64,000 bases of DNA from Lichenibacterium dinghuense (GTDB taxonomy: Bacteria > Pseudomonadota > Alphaproteobacteria > Rhizobiales > Beijerinckiaceae): NCBI RefSeq assembly GCF_021730615.1, contig NZ_JAJLMN010000001.1, positions 3,235,501 to 3,299,500 on the forward strand, written 5' to 3'. The translations under genes were made by a program, and so were the position numbers. The notes beneath the pieces were generated by a model. That model searched no databases. It had not been told where the DNA came from and saw only the letters and a program-made list of their open reading frames with translations. This document shows, in pieces, positions 36,748 to 45,326 of the stretch. Position 1 is the stretch's first letter. Every line of letters begins with the position of its first letter.

Positions 36748-37253
36748 AAACGGATGTCCTAAGAGTTAACACAGGATCACGTGTCGAGAAACCGAGGCAT
36801 ATGGCGCAGGGGGTGCCCCCCCCCTTAGGTGAGTTCCGCAGGCGTTCCGGCGCCGCTGGCGTTTGATCGCCTCAATCAAACTGAAGCGCCTGAATTCGAC
36901 CGCTCGGGCTTCCCATCGCGGAACTGACCCTGACCCTGCCGCCGTCGGTGTCATACACTTCGCTGAACCGGACCGAGGTCTTCCGCTCTTGGCGAGACTC
37001 GAGGTGGTCCAGCGGAACGAGTGTCATTCACCGCTACCCCAACGACCGACCAACACGCTCAGACCAAAATGACGGGAATGACCGCTGCAGAATCTAGGTT
37101 TCTCGGGGCTGGCTTGCCCCGCTTGCCTTTCCCACCGTTGACCGGAGGAAGACGCCGTTTTCTCCCAACCGCTTACTGTGTGCTTACTAGCACCCCAGCC
37201 CTTCAAGGCCGCCTGAAGCAGGCTCGCAGAAAACGTAACAAAATCAGGGAGTT
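36748..37253. other. Non-coding right end of island A
   Basis: 506 bases without a convincing gene. It includes a run of ten C (36816-36825) and, near the border, GCTTACT at 37171-37177 and 37182-37188. Their 11-base spacing matches the pair beside the integrase at the left end. Confidence 0.5.
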
Positions 37254-37277
37254 ATGGTGCTGCCAGAGAGGATTGAA
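37254..37277. repeat. att repeat: 24-base tRNA-Thr end between islands A and B
   Basis: 24 bases identical to the extreme 3' end of the tRNA-Thr gene and its flank (ATGGTGCTGCC then AGAGAGGATTGAA); the match stops there. About 65 bases to the right, TGTGTGAGAGCG and GGCGTCAAG resemble sequence found between the intact integrase and the tRNA. Confidence 0.8.
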
Positions 37278-37420
37278 AACAGGCGCCACCTCAAATTCCG
37301 CAACGATTTCAGTGCCCAACGCGCTCCCTCAAGTTCCATTGTGTGAGAGCGCAGTGTGGGCGTCAAGCTGGCCCGTGTGGCCCCGGCCCGAGTGCAGCCG
37401 GAGCCCCCGAAGGTGCCCGC

Positions 37421-37798
37421 CTAGGCGTCCCGCTTGCGCCGCCTGCCGTTCAGGATGACGAACGATCCCCGGAGAAAGTCCCAGCGATGCCAGTTCTGAT
37501 CCGACATCACGACCACCTCGGCTCCGGGCTGGAACGGGTGCGGCTTCACGGCCTTCGCGAGCAGGACCGACAGATTGCGCCGCTCCCGCGGTGAGACGTG
37601 CGGACCGTCATCGTCCAGCATTGCTTGCGTGTCCCGGCGAAAGTTCCCCGCGTCATCGCCCTCGACATGCTGCGCCGGATCGGTGAGGCAGGCCACATGC
37701 CGGAACCCGTTCGGGTCCATGGGTGTGACGCGAGGTGCAGCCGCTGCGGTGCTGGGCTTCGCGGGCTTGGCGACAGGCAGGGGCCGATTGGGGATCAT
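37421..37798 (-). CDS. Hypothetical protein of island B (125 aa)
   Basis: 125 residues from ATG 37798 (a longer frame upstream is unlikely). The N-terminus is Pro/Ala-rich; the C-terminal half reads PFQPGAEVVVMSDQNWHRWDFLRGSFVILNG, which looks like a small beta-barrel. Two copies of an operator-like palindrome lie upstream. Function unknown. Confidence 0.55.
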   Translation of the reverse strand: MIPNRPLPVAKPAKPSTAAAAPRVTPMDPNGFRHVACLTDPAQHVEGDDAGNFRRDTQAMLDDDGPHVSPRERRNLSVLLAKAVKPHPFQPGAEVVVMSDQNWHRWDFLRGSFVILNGRRRKRDA

Positions 37799-37930
37799 CG
37801 TGGGTTCCTTGGGCTTTGTGGGCAGGGTGACGGGGGACGGGGCTGACAGCCGCCAGCGCTCCGGGCAGGCCGCATGACGGTGGCGTGGGGCGTCCCGGCT
37901 GGGCCGTGATGGTGGCCGCTCGGGCATGTG

Positions 37931-38062
37931 CCCTGTCCAATTTGGACCATTGAGAGGTGTACACCTGAGGTCCCCGGAGGCCATGCCGATGTCCGCCCTG
38001 GGCTCGCTGGCGCTGTCGTGAGGCCTCTCTGCCGGGTCCCCTGTCCAGATTGGACCATTGAG
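37931..38062. promoter_or_regulatory. Two operator-like palindromes in island B
   Basis: CCTGTCCAATTTGGACCATTGAG near 37932-37954 is nearly repeated near 38040-38062 (CCTGTCCAGATTGGACCATTGAG), about 108 bases apart. Each has a GTCCA...TGGAC dyad. They lie between the ParB-like gene and the next minus-strand gene. Confidence 0.55.
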
Positions 38063-38079
38063 GCTGGACAGGTGCTCTT

Positions 38080-38898
38080 CTAAAAATCGGAGTCTTCGTC
38101 TTCCTCGGGCTCCTCGACGTACTGCCTCAAGTCCTTTGCAAGTCGCCCAAGCTGGTTCCCAAAGTGACTAGCAAGAGCCATCGCCGCAACGTCCGTGTTC
38201 TTCACGAGCTTGTTATAGAACATGGCGTAGAGCTTGCCCGCTATGACATCGGCTTTACGCTGTTGCTCCGCTTCCCATTCATCTTCACTCTTTGGCGAAG
38301 CCTGCTCCCGTTTCGCTGCCTTCGCCTGCCACCATGTAGCGTACCCGCCCGCATCCGGCCCAAGGGCTTCCTTCACTCGTCGCATCGTGGCGACTGTCGC
38401 CTTGCTGGTGCCGGATGCCCGCGCCGTTTGCGACTTGCTGAACCGGCCGCACCTCACAAGGCGCCAAGCGTAGTCGGACTTCTCGCCTGTCGTCATAGGC
38501 TGCTTGTCTTGGCTGTTGGCCTCGCCGGCGAACGTCACGGCCTCCTCTGCCGACCCCTCGAAGTAGACCACCGGCACGGGGGCCGCGAACCGCTCCCGTT
38601 TGTAGGCTGTCCATCGGTGGTGGCCGTCCACGAGGAACGCCGTGCTGCCCGCCTGAAACACCGTGAGCGGTGCCAGCGCGCCGTCTCGCTTGAGCCCCCG
38701 CCGCAGTTCCATGATGTGCTGCTCCGTCTCGCCTCGGGGCTGGAACAGCACCTCAAGCCTCTCGATAGCCGCGATGGTGAGCGCGTCCGGCAGCACCGCC
38801 GGCCGGGGTTCGCTGGCCTTCGCCTCCAACGTCCGCAGCGCCGCTTCCATCTCGTCCGGCTGGGACTGCTCCGCCCCGGTGATCTCGATCCCGCTCAC
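38080..38898 (-). CDS. ParB/Srx-like nuclease-fold protein
   Basis: 272 residues from a GTG at 38898 that overlaps the upstream stop (GTGA). The ParB N-terminal fold is clear: HIMELRRGLKRDGALAPLTV, FLVDGHHRWTAYKR (the GxHR box) and VPVVYFEGSAEEA. A central HTH (SKSQTARASGTSKATVATMRRV) follows, and the C-terminus is highly acidic. No ParA is present. In mobile elements such proteins often regulate transcription. Confidence 0.8.
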   Translation of the reverse strand: MSGIEITGAEQSQPDEMEAALRTLEAKASEPRPAVLPDALTIAAIERLEVLFQPRGETEQHIMELRRGLKRDGALAPLTVFQAGSTAFLVDGHHRWTAYKRERFAAPVPVVYFEGSAEEAVTFAGEANSQDKQPMTTGEKSDYAWRLVRCGRFSKSQTARASGTSKATVATMRRVKEALGPDAGGYATWWQAKAAKREQASPKSEDEWEAEQQRKADVIAGKLYAMFYNKLVKNTDVAAMALASHFGNQLGRLAKDLRQYVEEPEEDEDSDF

Positions 38899-39563
38899 GT
38901 CAACGCCTCCAACGCTTCCGCCATCTTCACCCGGTCCGCATCGGTCTTCCGCGCTGCGGCCTCCCGCTGCTCCCGATCCATCCTGGCGAGGAACAGCCCG
39001 ACGGCCCCGAAGGCCTTGGCGATCCACTCGCCCATGACCTCGGCGGCCTGCGGGGGAAGCTCCCGATAGACCCGCTTCGTCTTCCCCGTCTCGTGATCGA
39101 ACCAAGTGCCAGCGTTGGCTTCCGTGAGCCCGCGGAGGCGGCGCACAAGCTGAACCCGAAAGGCCCTGTCGGACTGGAACCGGCGCGGCTGCTGATCCGC
39201 CATGAGGTACACGGCGAAGGCAGTCTCCATCACCGTCCCCGCCTCGACGGCTTCCGCCAGCTTCACCGTCTCGCTGGCGGCCTGCCTGACGTAGGCGCTC
39301 CCTGCGCCCTGGCGGGCCAGCACAACGCGAGCATGACCGACCATCTCCCGCCATCGGTCCTCGCTTTGAGCCCATACGGGGTTCCCGCCGTTGCGCTCGA
39401 TGCGCGCCCGGATTGCCCGTAGCGGGGCCTTGAGGTCGGCCTTCGTGATCCCGCGTTGGTCCGCATCGCCATGCCTGCGGAGGGTGGCCTTGTGGGAAGT
39501 GCAGTAGGCCCCGTACCTCGTGGCTTCCGCAGTGCAGCCGGGAGACCGGCAGTGTCGCGCCAT
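38895..39563 (-). CDS. Hypothetical protein with an N-terminal Cys/His cluster
   Basis: 222 residues. The start MARHCRSPGCTAEATRYGAYCTSHK has a CxxxxC...CxxH zinc-type cluster, followed by a long helical region. It is coupled to the ParB-like gene by a 4-base overlap. The zinc cluster recalls HNH-associated fingers, but no nuclease motif is seen. It may bind DNA together with the ParB-like protein. Confidence 0.6.
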   Translation of the reverse strand: MARHCRSPGCTAEATRYGAYCTSHKATLRRHGDADQRGITKADLKAPLRAIRARIERNGGNPVWAQSEDRWREMVGHARVVLARQGAGSAYVRQAASETVKLAEAVEAGTVMETAFAVYLMADQQPRRFQSDRAFRVQLVRRLRGLTEANAGTWFDHETGKTKRVYRELPPQAAEVMGEWIAKAFGAVGLFLARMDREQREAAARKTDADRVKMAEALEALT

Positions 39564-39703
39564 GTTGATCCTGTTGTGTCGTGAAGGTGAACCGCTGCGG
39601 CGCTGGCGAGGATCATGGGGCCTATATTTGCGCCCGTCCCCGGCCAGACAGGCGCGGACGTAGAATGATGGGCGGCGCTACTGAATGCCCGCCCACGGTC
39701 TTC

Positions 39704-40138
39704 CTAGGCGGTCTGCGGCGCATCCTGCTCGGCAGCTTCGGCGCTGGCTGCACGCTCCGGCCATTCAGCTTCGCGCTCTGCCCACTCTGCCTGCCGTGCC
39801 CCGATCCGGGCCTCGTGTTCCCCGATCTCCGCCGTCAGCCTCGGGGACAGCTTCCGCGTCCAGACCTCGTGATCGAAGGCGAAGAACCCCCGCCGAACGG
39901 CCCCCCATCTCCGGGCCTTGAGCGGAAACTCTCCCGGCACCTCCCAGCCCTTGAGGGTCGCTGGCGAGTAGTGGAACACCCACACTCCCGAGTCTTCCTC
40001 CTCTTCGGCGTCCCCGGCACCCGGCAACAGCAGACCGAAACGGAAGTTCTGCCAGTCATGCCAACCAATGAAGAAACTGCCGATACGAATGCGGCCTCCC
40101 ACACGCGGCCATGCGATGGCGCTGATAGCCTGCCTCAT
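39704..40138 (-). CDS. Hypothetical protein of island B (144 aa)
   Basis: 144 residues: an N-terminal beta-rich part (FFIGWHDWQNFRFGLLLPGA), an acidic loop, and a C-terminal coiled helix rich in Glu and Ala. No family recognised. Gaps of about 140 and 330 bases separate it from its neighbours. Confidence 0.5.
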   Translation of the reverse strand: MRQAISAIAWPRVGGRIRIGSFFIGWHDWQNFRFGLLLPGAGDAEEEEDSGVWVFHYSPATLKGWEVPGEFPLKARRWGAVRRGFFAFDHEVWTRKLSPRLTAEIGEHEARIGARQAEWAEREAEWPERAASAEAAEQDAPQTA

Positions 40139-40267
40139 GTTCGATCATCTCGGGAAAAGCCCGGCTTTAGACCACCATGGTTCGCCGTTGCTCGCGCTTG
40201 CTAGCTTAGCACCGTTGCTATTCGCAAGCACAAAATGCGAGCAGTCCAGATAATGAGGCCGATCTAA

Positions 40268-40458
40268 TCCATCCTAGGTAGGATAGATTTTCCATAACCT
40301 CTCCTACCCCGGAGAGGATACATCCGCATGTGGATGAAACCGCATCCCTTTCGGCTAGTCCACTAGCCAGCTTCGATCCCGCAAGCTGTGGCTCTAGCCA
40401 GCCTTCCATCATTTTCCGGCTAGTCCCACTAGCCAGCTCCGGTGCAGCGAACTGCACC
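40268..40458. repeat. Row of hairpins beside the serine recombinase gene
   Basis: At least six inverted repeats lie in about 190 bases: imperfect ATCC..GGAT (about 40270-40283), CCTCTCC/GGAGAGG (40298/40311), CATCC/GGATG (40321/40332), GGCTAGT/ACTAGCC (40353/40362), AGCTT/AAGCT (40369/40383), a second GGCTAGT/ACTAGCC (40418/40428) and GGTGCAG/CTGCACC (40441/40452). The last ends 8 bases from the recombinase stop and could be its terminator. The rest form the remaining gene-free part of 40139-40465. Confidence 0.8.
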
Positions 40459-40465
40459 TATGGCA

Positions 40466-41203
40466 TCACGCATCTCCGACCTGGGCCAGCAAGCGGGACA
40501 CCTGGGTAGGAGTCCACTGCCCGCCCCTCGCCGTAGGGATGCCCCTCGTGTTCAGCGCCGCCGACACCGCCCGGAGCGACGTGACGCCCTCCGCCCGAAG
40601 CTGGGCCAGCACCGGAGCGAGATCACTGGCCCGGCCCTTGGCGGCCTCCCCGCGAACCTTGGCGCTGGTCTCTGTGCCCCGCTGGCGGATGGTGGCGGTG
40701 AGGTTGCCCCGGTTCCCGCCGAGCGTGGTGGCCTTCCCCGCGGCCCGGAGCGCGTCCCGTTCGGCATCCGTGAGGCTGGCGAGCTTCGCCCGCTTGGCAG
40801 CAAGGGCCGCCTTCGTCCGCGCCGAAATCATCTGCCGCTCGTGCTGCGCCACCACGGCGAGAAGCCCTATGGTCAGTTCGTTCGCCTGCGGCATGTCGGC
40901 CGCCACGAACCGCACGCCCGCCTTCTGCAAGCCAAGCAGGAAGTGCGCGTCACGGGACAGGCGGTCCAACTTCGCAATGAGGAGCGTGGCCCCGTGGACC
41001 CGGCACATCGCCATGGCCTCCGCCAGCTTCGGCCGCTCATCGTTGGCGCCGCTCTCAACCTCGACCACCTCCGCCACGAGGTCCCACGAACCGCCGTTCA
41101 GGAAGCCTGTGACGGCGCTGCGCTGCGCATCAAGGCCAAGGCCCGATGCACCCTGGCGGGCCGTGGAGACCCGCAGATACGAGACAAACTTGCCTTGCGC
41201 CAT
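40466..41203 (-). CDS. Serine recombinase (resolvase/invertase type)
   Basis: 245 residues. The catalytic domain is complete: SYLRVSTARQG with the nucleophile serine, LLIAKLDRLSRDAHFLL, VRFVAADMPQANELTIGLLAVVAQHE and the RTKAALAAKRA linker helix. A short C-terminal HTH follows (SLRAVSAALNTRGIPTARGG). It could resolve dimers or invert DNA at sites in island B. The hairpin row lies at its 3' end; the substrate sites are unknown. Confidence 0.88.
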   Translation of the reverse strand: MAQGKFVSYLRVSTARQGASGLGLDAQRSAVTGFLNGGSWDLVAEVVEVESGANDERPKLAEAMAMCRVHGATLLIAKLDRLSRDAHFLLGLQKAGVRFVAADMPQANELTIGLLAVVAQHERQMISARTKAALAAKRAKLASLTDAERDALRAAGKATTLGGNRGNLTATIRQRGTETSAKVRGEAAKGRASDLAPVLAQLRAEGVTSLRAVSAALNTRGIPTARGGQWTPTQVSRLLAQVGDA

Positions 41204-41709
41204 GGTGCCAAGCCCTGCTTACGTCTGCCACTACGTTCGTTTCAGCAAATGTAAGCGTCTCCGAATGGGCCTGTCAAGCTGGGCCTAGTCGGCCGTCCTA
41301 GCTGTCCCCCCCGCACCCATCCGCTCGGATATCGTCGTACATCGGTCGTGTACCGGATGAGCGTGAGCACGAGACGCGGGTGGGGCTGAGCGTTGGCATT
41401 TCGAGCAAGGCGCTAGCAGAGCGTCCCGCGAACCAGTTAACCTGAGCGCTGGCGGAGAGAGCGGCTTGAGGCGGGTAGCGAGTGGTAAGTCCCGATGGTG
41501 GCAACAACCCGCGCCCGGCTGTACGTCATTGCGGGTTCCATCTCCCGCGCGCGCGCGCGCCATCCCATGCGCCTGTATCGCCCACGGTCCGCCCCCGGCC
41601 AGGGGGGAGCGCGCCCGCTCGCTTATGCTCGAAGAGACCTCGAAAAAATGTTCCAGAAAATTTCCTATTCACCTGACATACCAGCGTGAGACATAGGAAG
41701 CCGCCAATC
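41204..41709. other. Non-coding stretch between recombinase and HEPN-like gene
   Basis: 506 bases with no convincing gene. It contains an alternating CG run near 41551-41562 and the promoters of the recombinase (minus) and the HEPN-like gene (plus). Nothing else stands out. Confidence 0.4.
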
Positions 41710-42276
41710 ATGTCGTCCAATTCCCCCAAGTCACCAGAGATGGTAGCGCTCCTTCAACAGAGGATGATGTTCTTCTCACAAGCTGGGCAGTGCATCATTG
41801 AGTATCAAGGCGTCGAGGACCATCTCGAAAACGTCTTTGCAGCGGCATTGAGTGGGCCAAAGAATAGGGCCGACGCGATTTTCGCAATTGCCCGTGGTCT
41901 GGAAGCGAAGTTATCACTGATTGATGCATCCCTGCTCAACGCTGATGCTGCCTACCGGACTCGCTGGCAAGAGTTGAAACGCCGAGTGACGCAAGCGGCA
42001 GCATCTCGCAATCAGATAGCGCATTCTAGGCCTGTATCCACATCAGATCCGATATTTGTAGAGGTCAGCAATGATCCAGAAAAGCCAGGAAAAGCATGGG
42101 GCGGTGGTAATCCTAGGGTGGAGATTTGGAAGAAGATGAAGAATGGTGATGCAAAATGGACATCGCAGGACCTTCGTGAAGAGTTTCTTCGTAACAAGAG
42201 ACTCTACACGCATGTTCTCGTCTTTGAGATGGATCTAAGAGGTGCTCCCGTTCCGGACCATCTTCGCAACGCATGA
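41710..42276 (+). CDS. HEPN-like protein
   Basis: 188 residues, mostly helical. SRNQIAHSRPV has an RxxxxH pair, as in the ribonuclease motif of HEPN domains, preceded by the helix FAIARGLEAKLSLIDASLL. No partner nucleotidyltransferase (MNT) is adjacent. The base composition is AT-richer than the host. It lies beside the integrase of island B and could be cargo with an RNase or abortive-infection role; that is inference from one motif. Confidence 0.6.
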   Translation: MSSNSPKSPEMVALLQQRMMFFSQAGQCIIEYQGVEDHLENVFAAALSGPKNRADAIFAIARGLEAKLSLIDASLLNADAAYRTRWQELKRRVTQAAASRNQIAHSRPVSTSDPIFVEVSNDPEKPGKAWGGGNPRVEIWKKMKNGDAKWTSQDLREEFLRNKRLYTHVLVFEMDLRGAPVPDHLRNA

Positions 42277-42282
42277 AAGAAT

Positions 42283-43869
42283 TCAGGAAAGATCGTAACG
42301 CGGGAACTTGGCCATGGCATCCGCCATCATCTTGACTGTGGGCGTCTGGTACTTCTGAGATACACGAGTGGCGGCATGACCCGTAATGGCATCGCTGATC
42401 CGTTCCTGAATGTCGGCCTCCAAAGCCCTCGTTTTCCATGTGTGGCGCCATCCGTGGTTCGGCTGTAGCTCTTCGTCCAACGTCACAGTTTCCCGCAGCC
42501 ACTTGACCAAATGCCCGGAGCGGATCTCCGCGGGATCGGTTACGGCCTTCCCGGTGGCGCGTGCGGGATCGTAGAACAGCGGCCCGCTTCCACGCGATCT
42601 GGCGAAATCCAGGAAGCCCATCGCGATAATGTGCTCGTGCAGGGGGACCGTCCTGGCAATGCCTGTCTTCGTCTTCCGAAAGTCCATTACGGGCACGTTG
42701 CCTTCAAGCCTCACATCCGAACCTTGCAAGCCGGTCAGTTCCGAGATGCGCGCCCCGGAATAAGCGGCAAGCCATGGGCACCACCGCTTGGCGAAGCCCG
42801 CCGTAGGATTGCGAGGCTCGGGAGGAGCGGCAAGCGCAGCCCGCAGGACGGCCTTGATCTCCTCCGCGCGGAACACCTTCTCCCGCTTCTGAACCGCTCG
42901 GCCTTCCGATAGGCGGAGGCCTGCGGCCGGGTTGGCCCGCATTAGCTTCTTGCCCTCCATGCCCGTGGCCCATTTGAAGACCGCGCTGACGGCCACGAGG
43001 TCCACGCGATTGATCGTTCCGGCGCTGACGGCCTCGCTGTCCCGCCGGTGCTCGGCCCATCCGTGGATGTCCTCGGGGGCAAGCGCGTTCACCTCCCGAC
43101 CCTTCACGAAAGCCGCCAGGGAGCGGAAGCTTGCGCCGTAGCGCTTCACCGTGTTCGGGGCCAGCTTGTCGGCCTTGAATGCTGTCCAGGCGGCGAACAC
43201 GTCATCCACCGTGAGCTTGCCCGCTGGCGCCTTCGGGGCTGCCTCGGGGCGCTGCCATTCAGGGAAGCGCTGGGCGGCAGGGTCAGGCGTGAAGTCGAAG
43301 TCCACGGCCTTCCGAAGCCGCTTCGTCACGTCTTCCATGGCGCCTTGAACAGCCTTGAGCAACAGCGTCCGGCTATCGCTATCGACCACCAGCCCTTCAC
43401 GGGCTAAGAGCGCATCAGCGAACTTTCCGAAGCGCACCTCTCGCGAGGCATCCCGTTGCGCCTCCTCCCCGATCCGCAAGGCTAGCAGGCCATCCCGCGC
43501 GGCTTTGTCTTCCGCCGCGACGTGATCCCACATGGCAGCGGTTCCCTCGCCCTCCGCCTTGGACCATGCCTCATACAGCGTACCAGCGAGTGCTGCCGCT
43601 TGCTTCACCGTGAGCCGGGCGGGCCCGGTCCGATGCCCATCCCAGAACTGCCGAAGGGCCGCATCAGCCTTGGCATGGCGCTCCTTCGCCGTCCTGGGGT
43701 CGGAGGTTCGTAGGCTGGCCTGCACCATCGCCCCAACCTTCACCGTAGCGAAGCCCTCGCCCACGGGGAGCATCACCGTCTTGCCCTTGAGCTTGCCCAC
43801 GAGATCGGTCGGGGTGCGCTGCCGCAGGCTCCAAACGTGGGACTTCGGGTCTCGCCAGGGCTGGGCCAT
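42283..43869 (-). CDS. int: Tyrosine integrase of island B
   Basis: About 528 residues from ATG 43869 (MAQPWRDPKSHVW; the open frame extends to 43950). N-terminal arm-binding domain, then a core-binding domain (TVDDVFAAWTAFKADKLAPNTVKRY) and the catalytic domain with Arg in YSGARISELTGL, WRHTWKTRAL and GHAATRVSQKYQT with the tyrosine. It starts about 90 bases from the tRNA-Thr 3' end, the classic position for an island integrase that targets that tRNA. An older copy survives only as the stub at 23902-24225. Confidence 0.92.
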   Translation of the reverse strand: MAQPWRDPKSHVWSLRQRTPTDLVGKLKGKTVMLPVGEGFATVKVGAMVQASLRTSDPRTAKERHAKADAALRQFWDGHRTGPARLTVKQAAALAGTLYEAWSKAEGEGTAAMWDHVAAEDKAARDGLLALRIGEEAQRDASREVRFGKFADALLAREGLVVDSDSRTLLLKAVQGAMEDVTKRLRKAVDFDFTPDPAAQRFPEWQRPEAAPKAPAGKLTVDDVFAAWTAFKADKLAPNTVKRYGASFRSLAAFVKGREVNALAPEDIHGWAEHRRDSEAVSAGTINRVDLVAVSAVFKWATGMEGKKLMRANPAAGLRLSEGRAVQKREKVFRAEEIKAVLRAALAAPPEPRNPTAGFAKRWCPWLAAYSGARISELTGLQGSDVRLEGNVPVMDFRKTKTGIARTVPLHEHIIAMGFLDFARSRGSGPLFYDPARATGKAVTDPAEIRSGHLVKWLRETVTLDEELQPNHGWRHTWKTRALEADIQERISDAITGHAATRVSQKYQTPTVKMMADAMAKFPRYDLS

Positions 43870-43957
43870 CTTTAACGCCATGTGTGAGCCCGCTGTGTGA
43901 GAGCGGGAACGCTGTAAGCCTCTGAAAAGGCCTAACACATTGGTCGTCAAGGGGGTT

Positions 43958-44008
43958 TGATGGTGCTGCCAGAGAGGATTGAACTCTCGACCTCTCCATT
44001 ACCAATGG
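43958..44008. repeat. att site in the tRNA-Thr gene
   Basis: The 51 bases identical to 24314-24364; the first 20 or so are also shared with 37254-37277. They cover the CCA end, T arm and anticodon arm of the tRNA. This copy is within the complete tRNA, so it is the chromosomal side of the junction. Confidence 0.9.
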
Positions 44009-44035
44009 AGTGCTCTACCACTGAGCTACGGCAGC
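43961..44035 (-). tRNA. tRNA-Thr (anticodon GGU)
   Basis: 75 bases including an encoded CCA. The acceptor GCTGCCG pairs with TGGCAGC, the anticodon stem CTCCA/TGGAG encloses the loop TTGGTAA with anticodon GGT, and the T loop is TTCAATC. It reads ACC and ACU codons. Its 3' half is the integration target for the islands to the left. Confidence 0.95.
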
Positions 44036-44122
44036 CTCGGACGATGCGAGACGTTGTCTCGTCGTCGTGGGCGTGATGTGCCACAGCCGGCGCGAAGGCG
44101 CAAGCCCCGTCCGTGTCGCTGC

Positions 44123-45324
44123 CAGGGCTATCGCATTTGGGCGAGGATGGATCGTGCGAAGGCGTCGGACCACCCGGCCCTTTTGCGTTTACGCTTGATC
44201 GAGATGTCCGGCCTCGCCGTGCGCAGGACGTTGAGGGCCAAGCGACGCAGCACGGCGAGATTTTCCGGGCCGTTGTCCTTGCGGTTGCGTGCGCGGTCCT
44301 CGTCGAAGGTCGTGTCCAGCACCCAGTGCTGCCTGTTCTCGATGCTCCAATGCGCCCGTACGGCAGCGGCGAAACGCTCGGGCGCAAGGCACGCCGAGGA
44401 CAGATGGTAGCGTCGCGAGCGGCTCGTCTGTCCGTCGCGTTCCACAGTGCTGTCCACCACGGCGACGGTGGTCAGGCCCGGCATGGCGGGTTCGCCCGCA
44501 TAGCGCCGGTCGGAAAACAGCCAGGACACATCCTGCGTGGTCGCGTGACGCCGCCGCTCGATGCGTCCGTGGTCGGCATCCACCGTCTCGTGCCAGTTCA
44601 GCGCGTTCCGCGTGTCGGGCGCGGCAAAGAAGGCTTCGACATCGGCCAACATGGCGGGGCGGTTGGCCTTGAGCGAGAACAGACAGTCGCCGCCCCGCTC
44701 CAGCACGGCCGCGGCCGTGTCGCGCTGGCAGTGGATCGCGTCGGCTGTCACCAGCGTGCCGCCGAGATCCAGGCAGCCCAGAAGGGCGCGGGCCGCCACG
44801 ATCTCGTTCTCGCCCGCCGCCATCGCGCGATGACCCAGCACGAGCCGCGCGTCGGCCGCAAAGGCCGTGACGACGTGCAGCGGAGAGGCGCCGGCCGCCC
44901 GGTCAAAGGAACGTCGCAGCGTTTTGCCGTCCACGGCCAGCACGCCTGACCCGTCTGTGCCGACATGGTCCAGAAAACGTCCAAAACAGCGCGACAAAGC
45001 TTCAGGGTCGAGCAGACGGAATAGCCGCGAGAACGTGTCGTGGCTCGGCAGACCGTTGCTCAGCTCCAGAAACTCGCGGAAAAGATCTTCTCGGTCCTCG
45101 GCAAAGTCAGCGAAATCGACGCAGCTTTCGCAGCCGCAGATCGACGCCACGAGCGCGATCGTCAGCATGTCGAGAAGGCTGTGACGCGTCGCGTTGCCGG
45201 TGCGCGGGTCGGGAACGTCCCGAAGCATCGAGATCACAAAGTTCATCGACGGCCTCCATCGGCCATCTCCAAACCACTCAAGGCACCACCACGCTACCCC
45301 AGAACTTCAAATGCGATTCCCCTG
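44123..45324 (-). mobile_element. ISAs1-family insertion sequence
   Basis: Terminal repeats CAGGGCTATCGCATTTG (44123-44139) and, inverted, CAAATGCGATTCCCCTG (45308-45324) differ at two positions and bound a 1.2-kb element. I see no direct target repeat, so its borders may have been rearranged. Confidence 0.8.
44128..45246 (-). CDS. ISAs1-family transposase
   Basis: 372 residues, typical length. DPRTGNATRHSLLDMLTIALVASICGCE and SHDTFSRLFRLLDPEAL form the N-terminal signature; VLAVDGKTLRRSFD and LVTADAIHCQRD carry the Asp residues, and RAHWSIENRQHWVLDTTFDED carries the final Glu. The frame is intact, so it may be active. Confidence 0.92.
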   Translation of the reverse strand: MNFVISMLRDVPDPRTGNATRHSLLDMLTIALVASICGCESCVDFADFAEDREDLFREFLELSNGLPSHDTFSRLFRLLDPEALSRCFGRFLDHVGTDGSGVLAVDGKTLRRSFDRAAGASPLHVVTAFAADARLVLGHRAMAAGENEIVAARALLGCLDLGGTLVTADAIHCQRDTAAAVLERGGDCLFSLKANRPAMLADVEAFFAAPDTRNALNWHETVDADHGRIERRRHATTQDVSWLFSDRRYAGEPAMPGLTTVAVVDSTVERDGQTSRSRRYHLSSACLAPERFAAAVRAHWSIENRQHWVLDTTFDEDRARNRKDNGPENLAVLRRLALNVLRTARPDISIKRKRKRAGWSDAFARSILAQMR

Positions 45325-45326
45325 GG

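Noticed and set aside
36816-36825. Ten-C run as a phase-variation switch
   Set aside because: It is in a gene-free stretch at the island end and no start or promoter nearby would be affected.
41551-41562. Alternating CG run as Z-DNA or regulatory element
   Set aside because: Short runs of this kind are expected in GC-rich DNA and nothing else supports a function.
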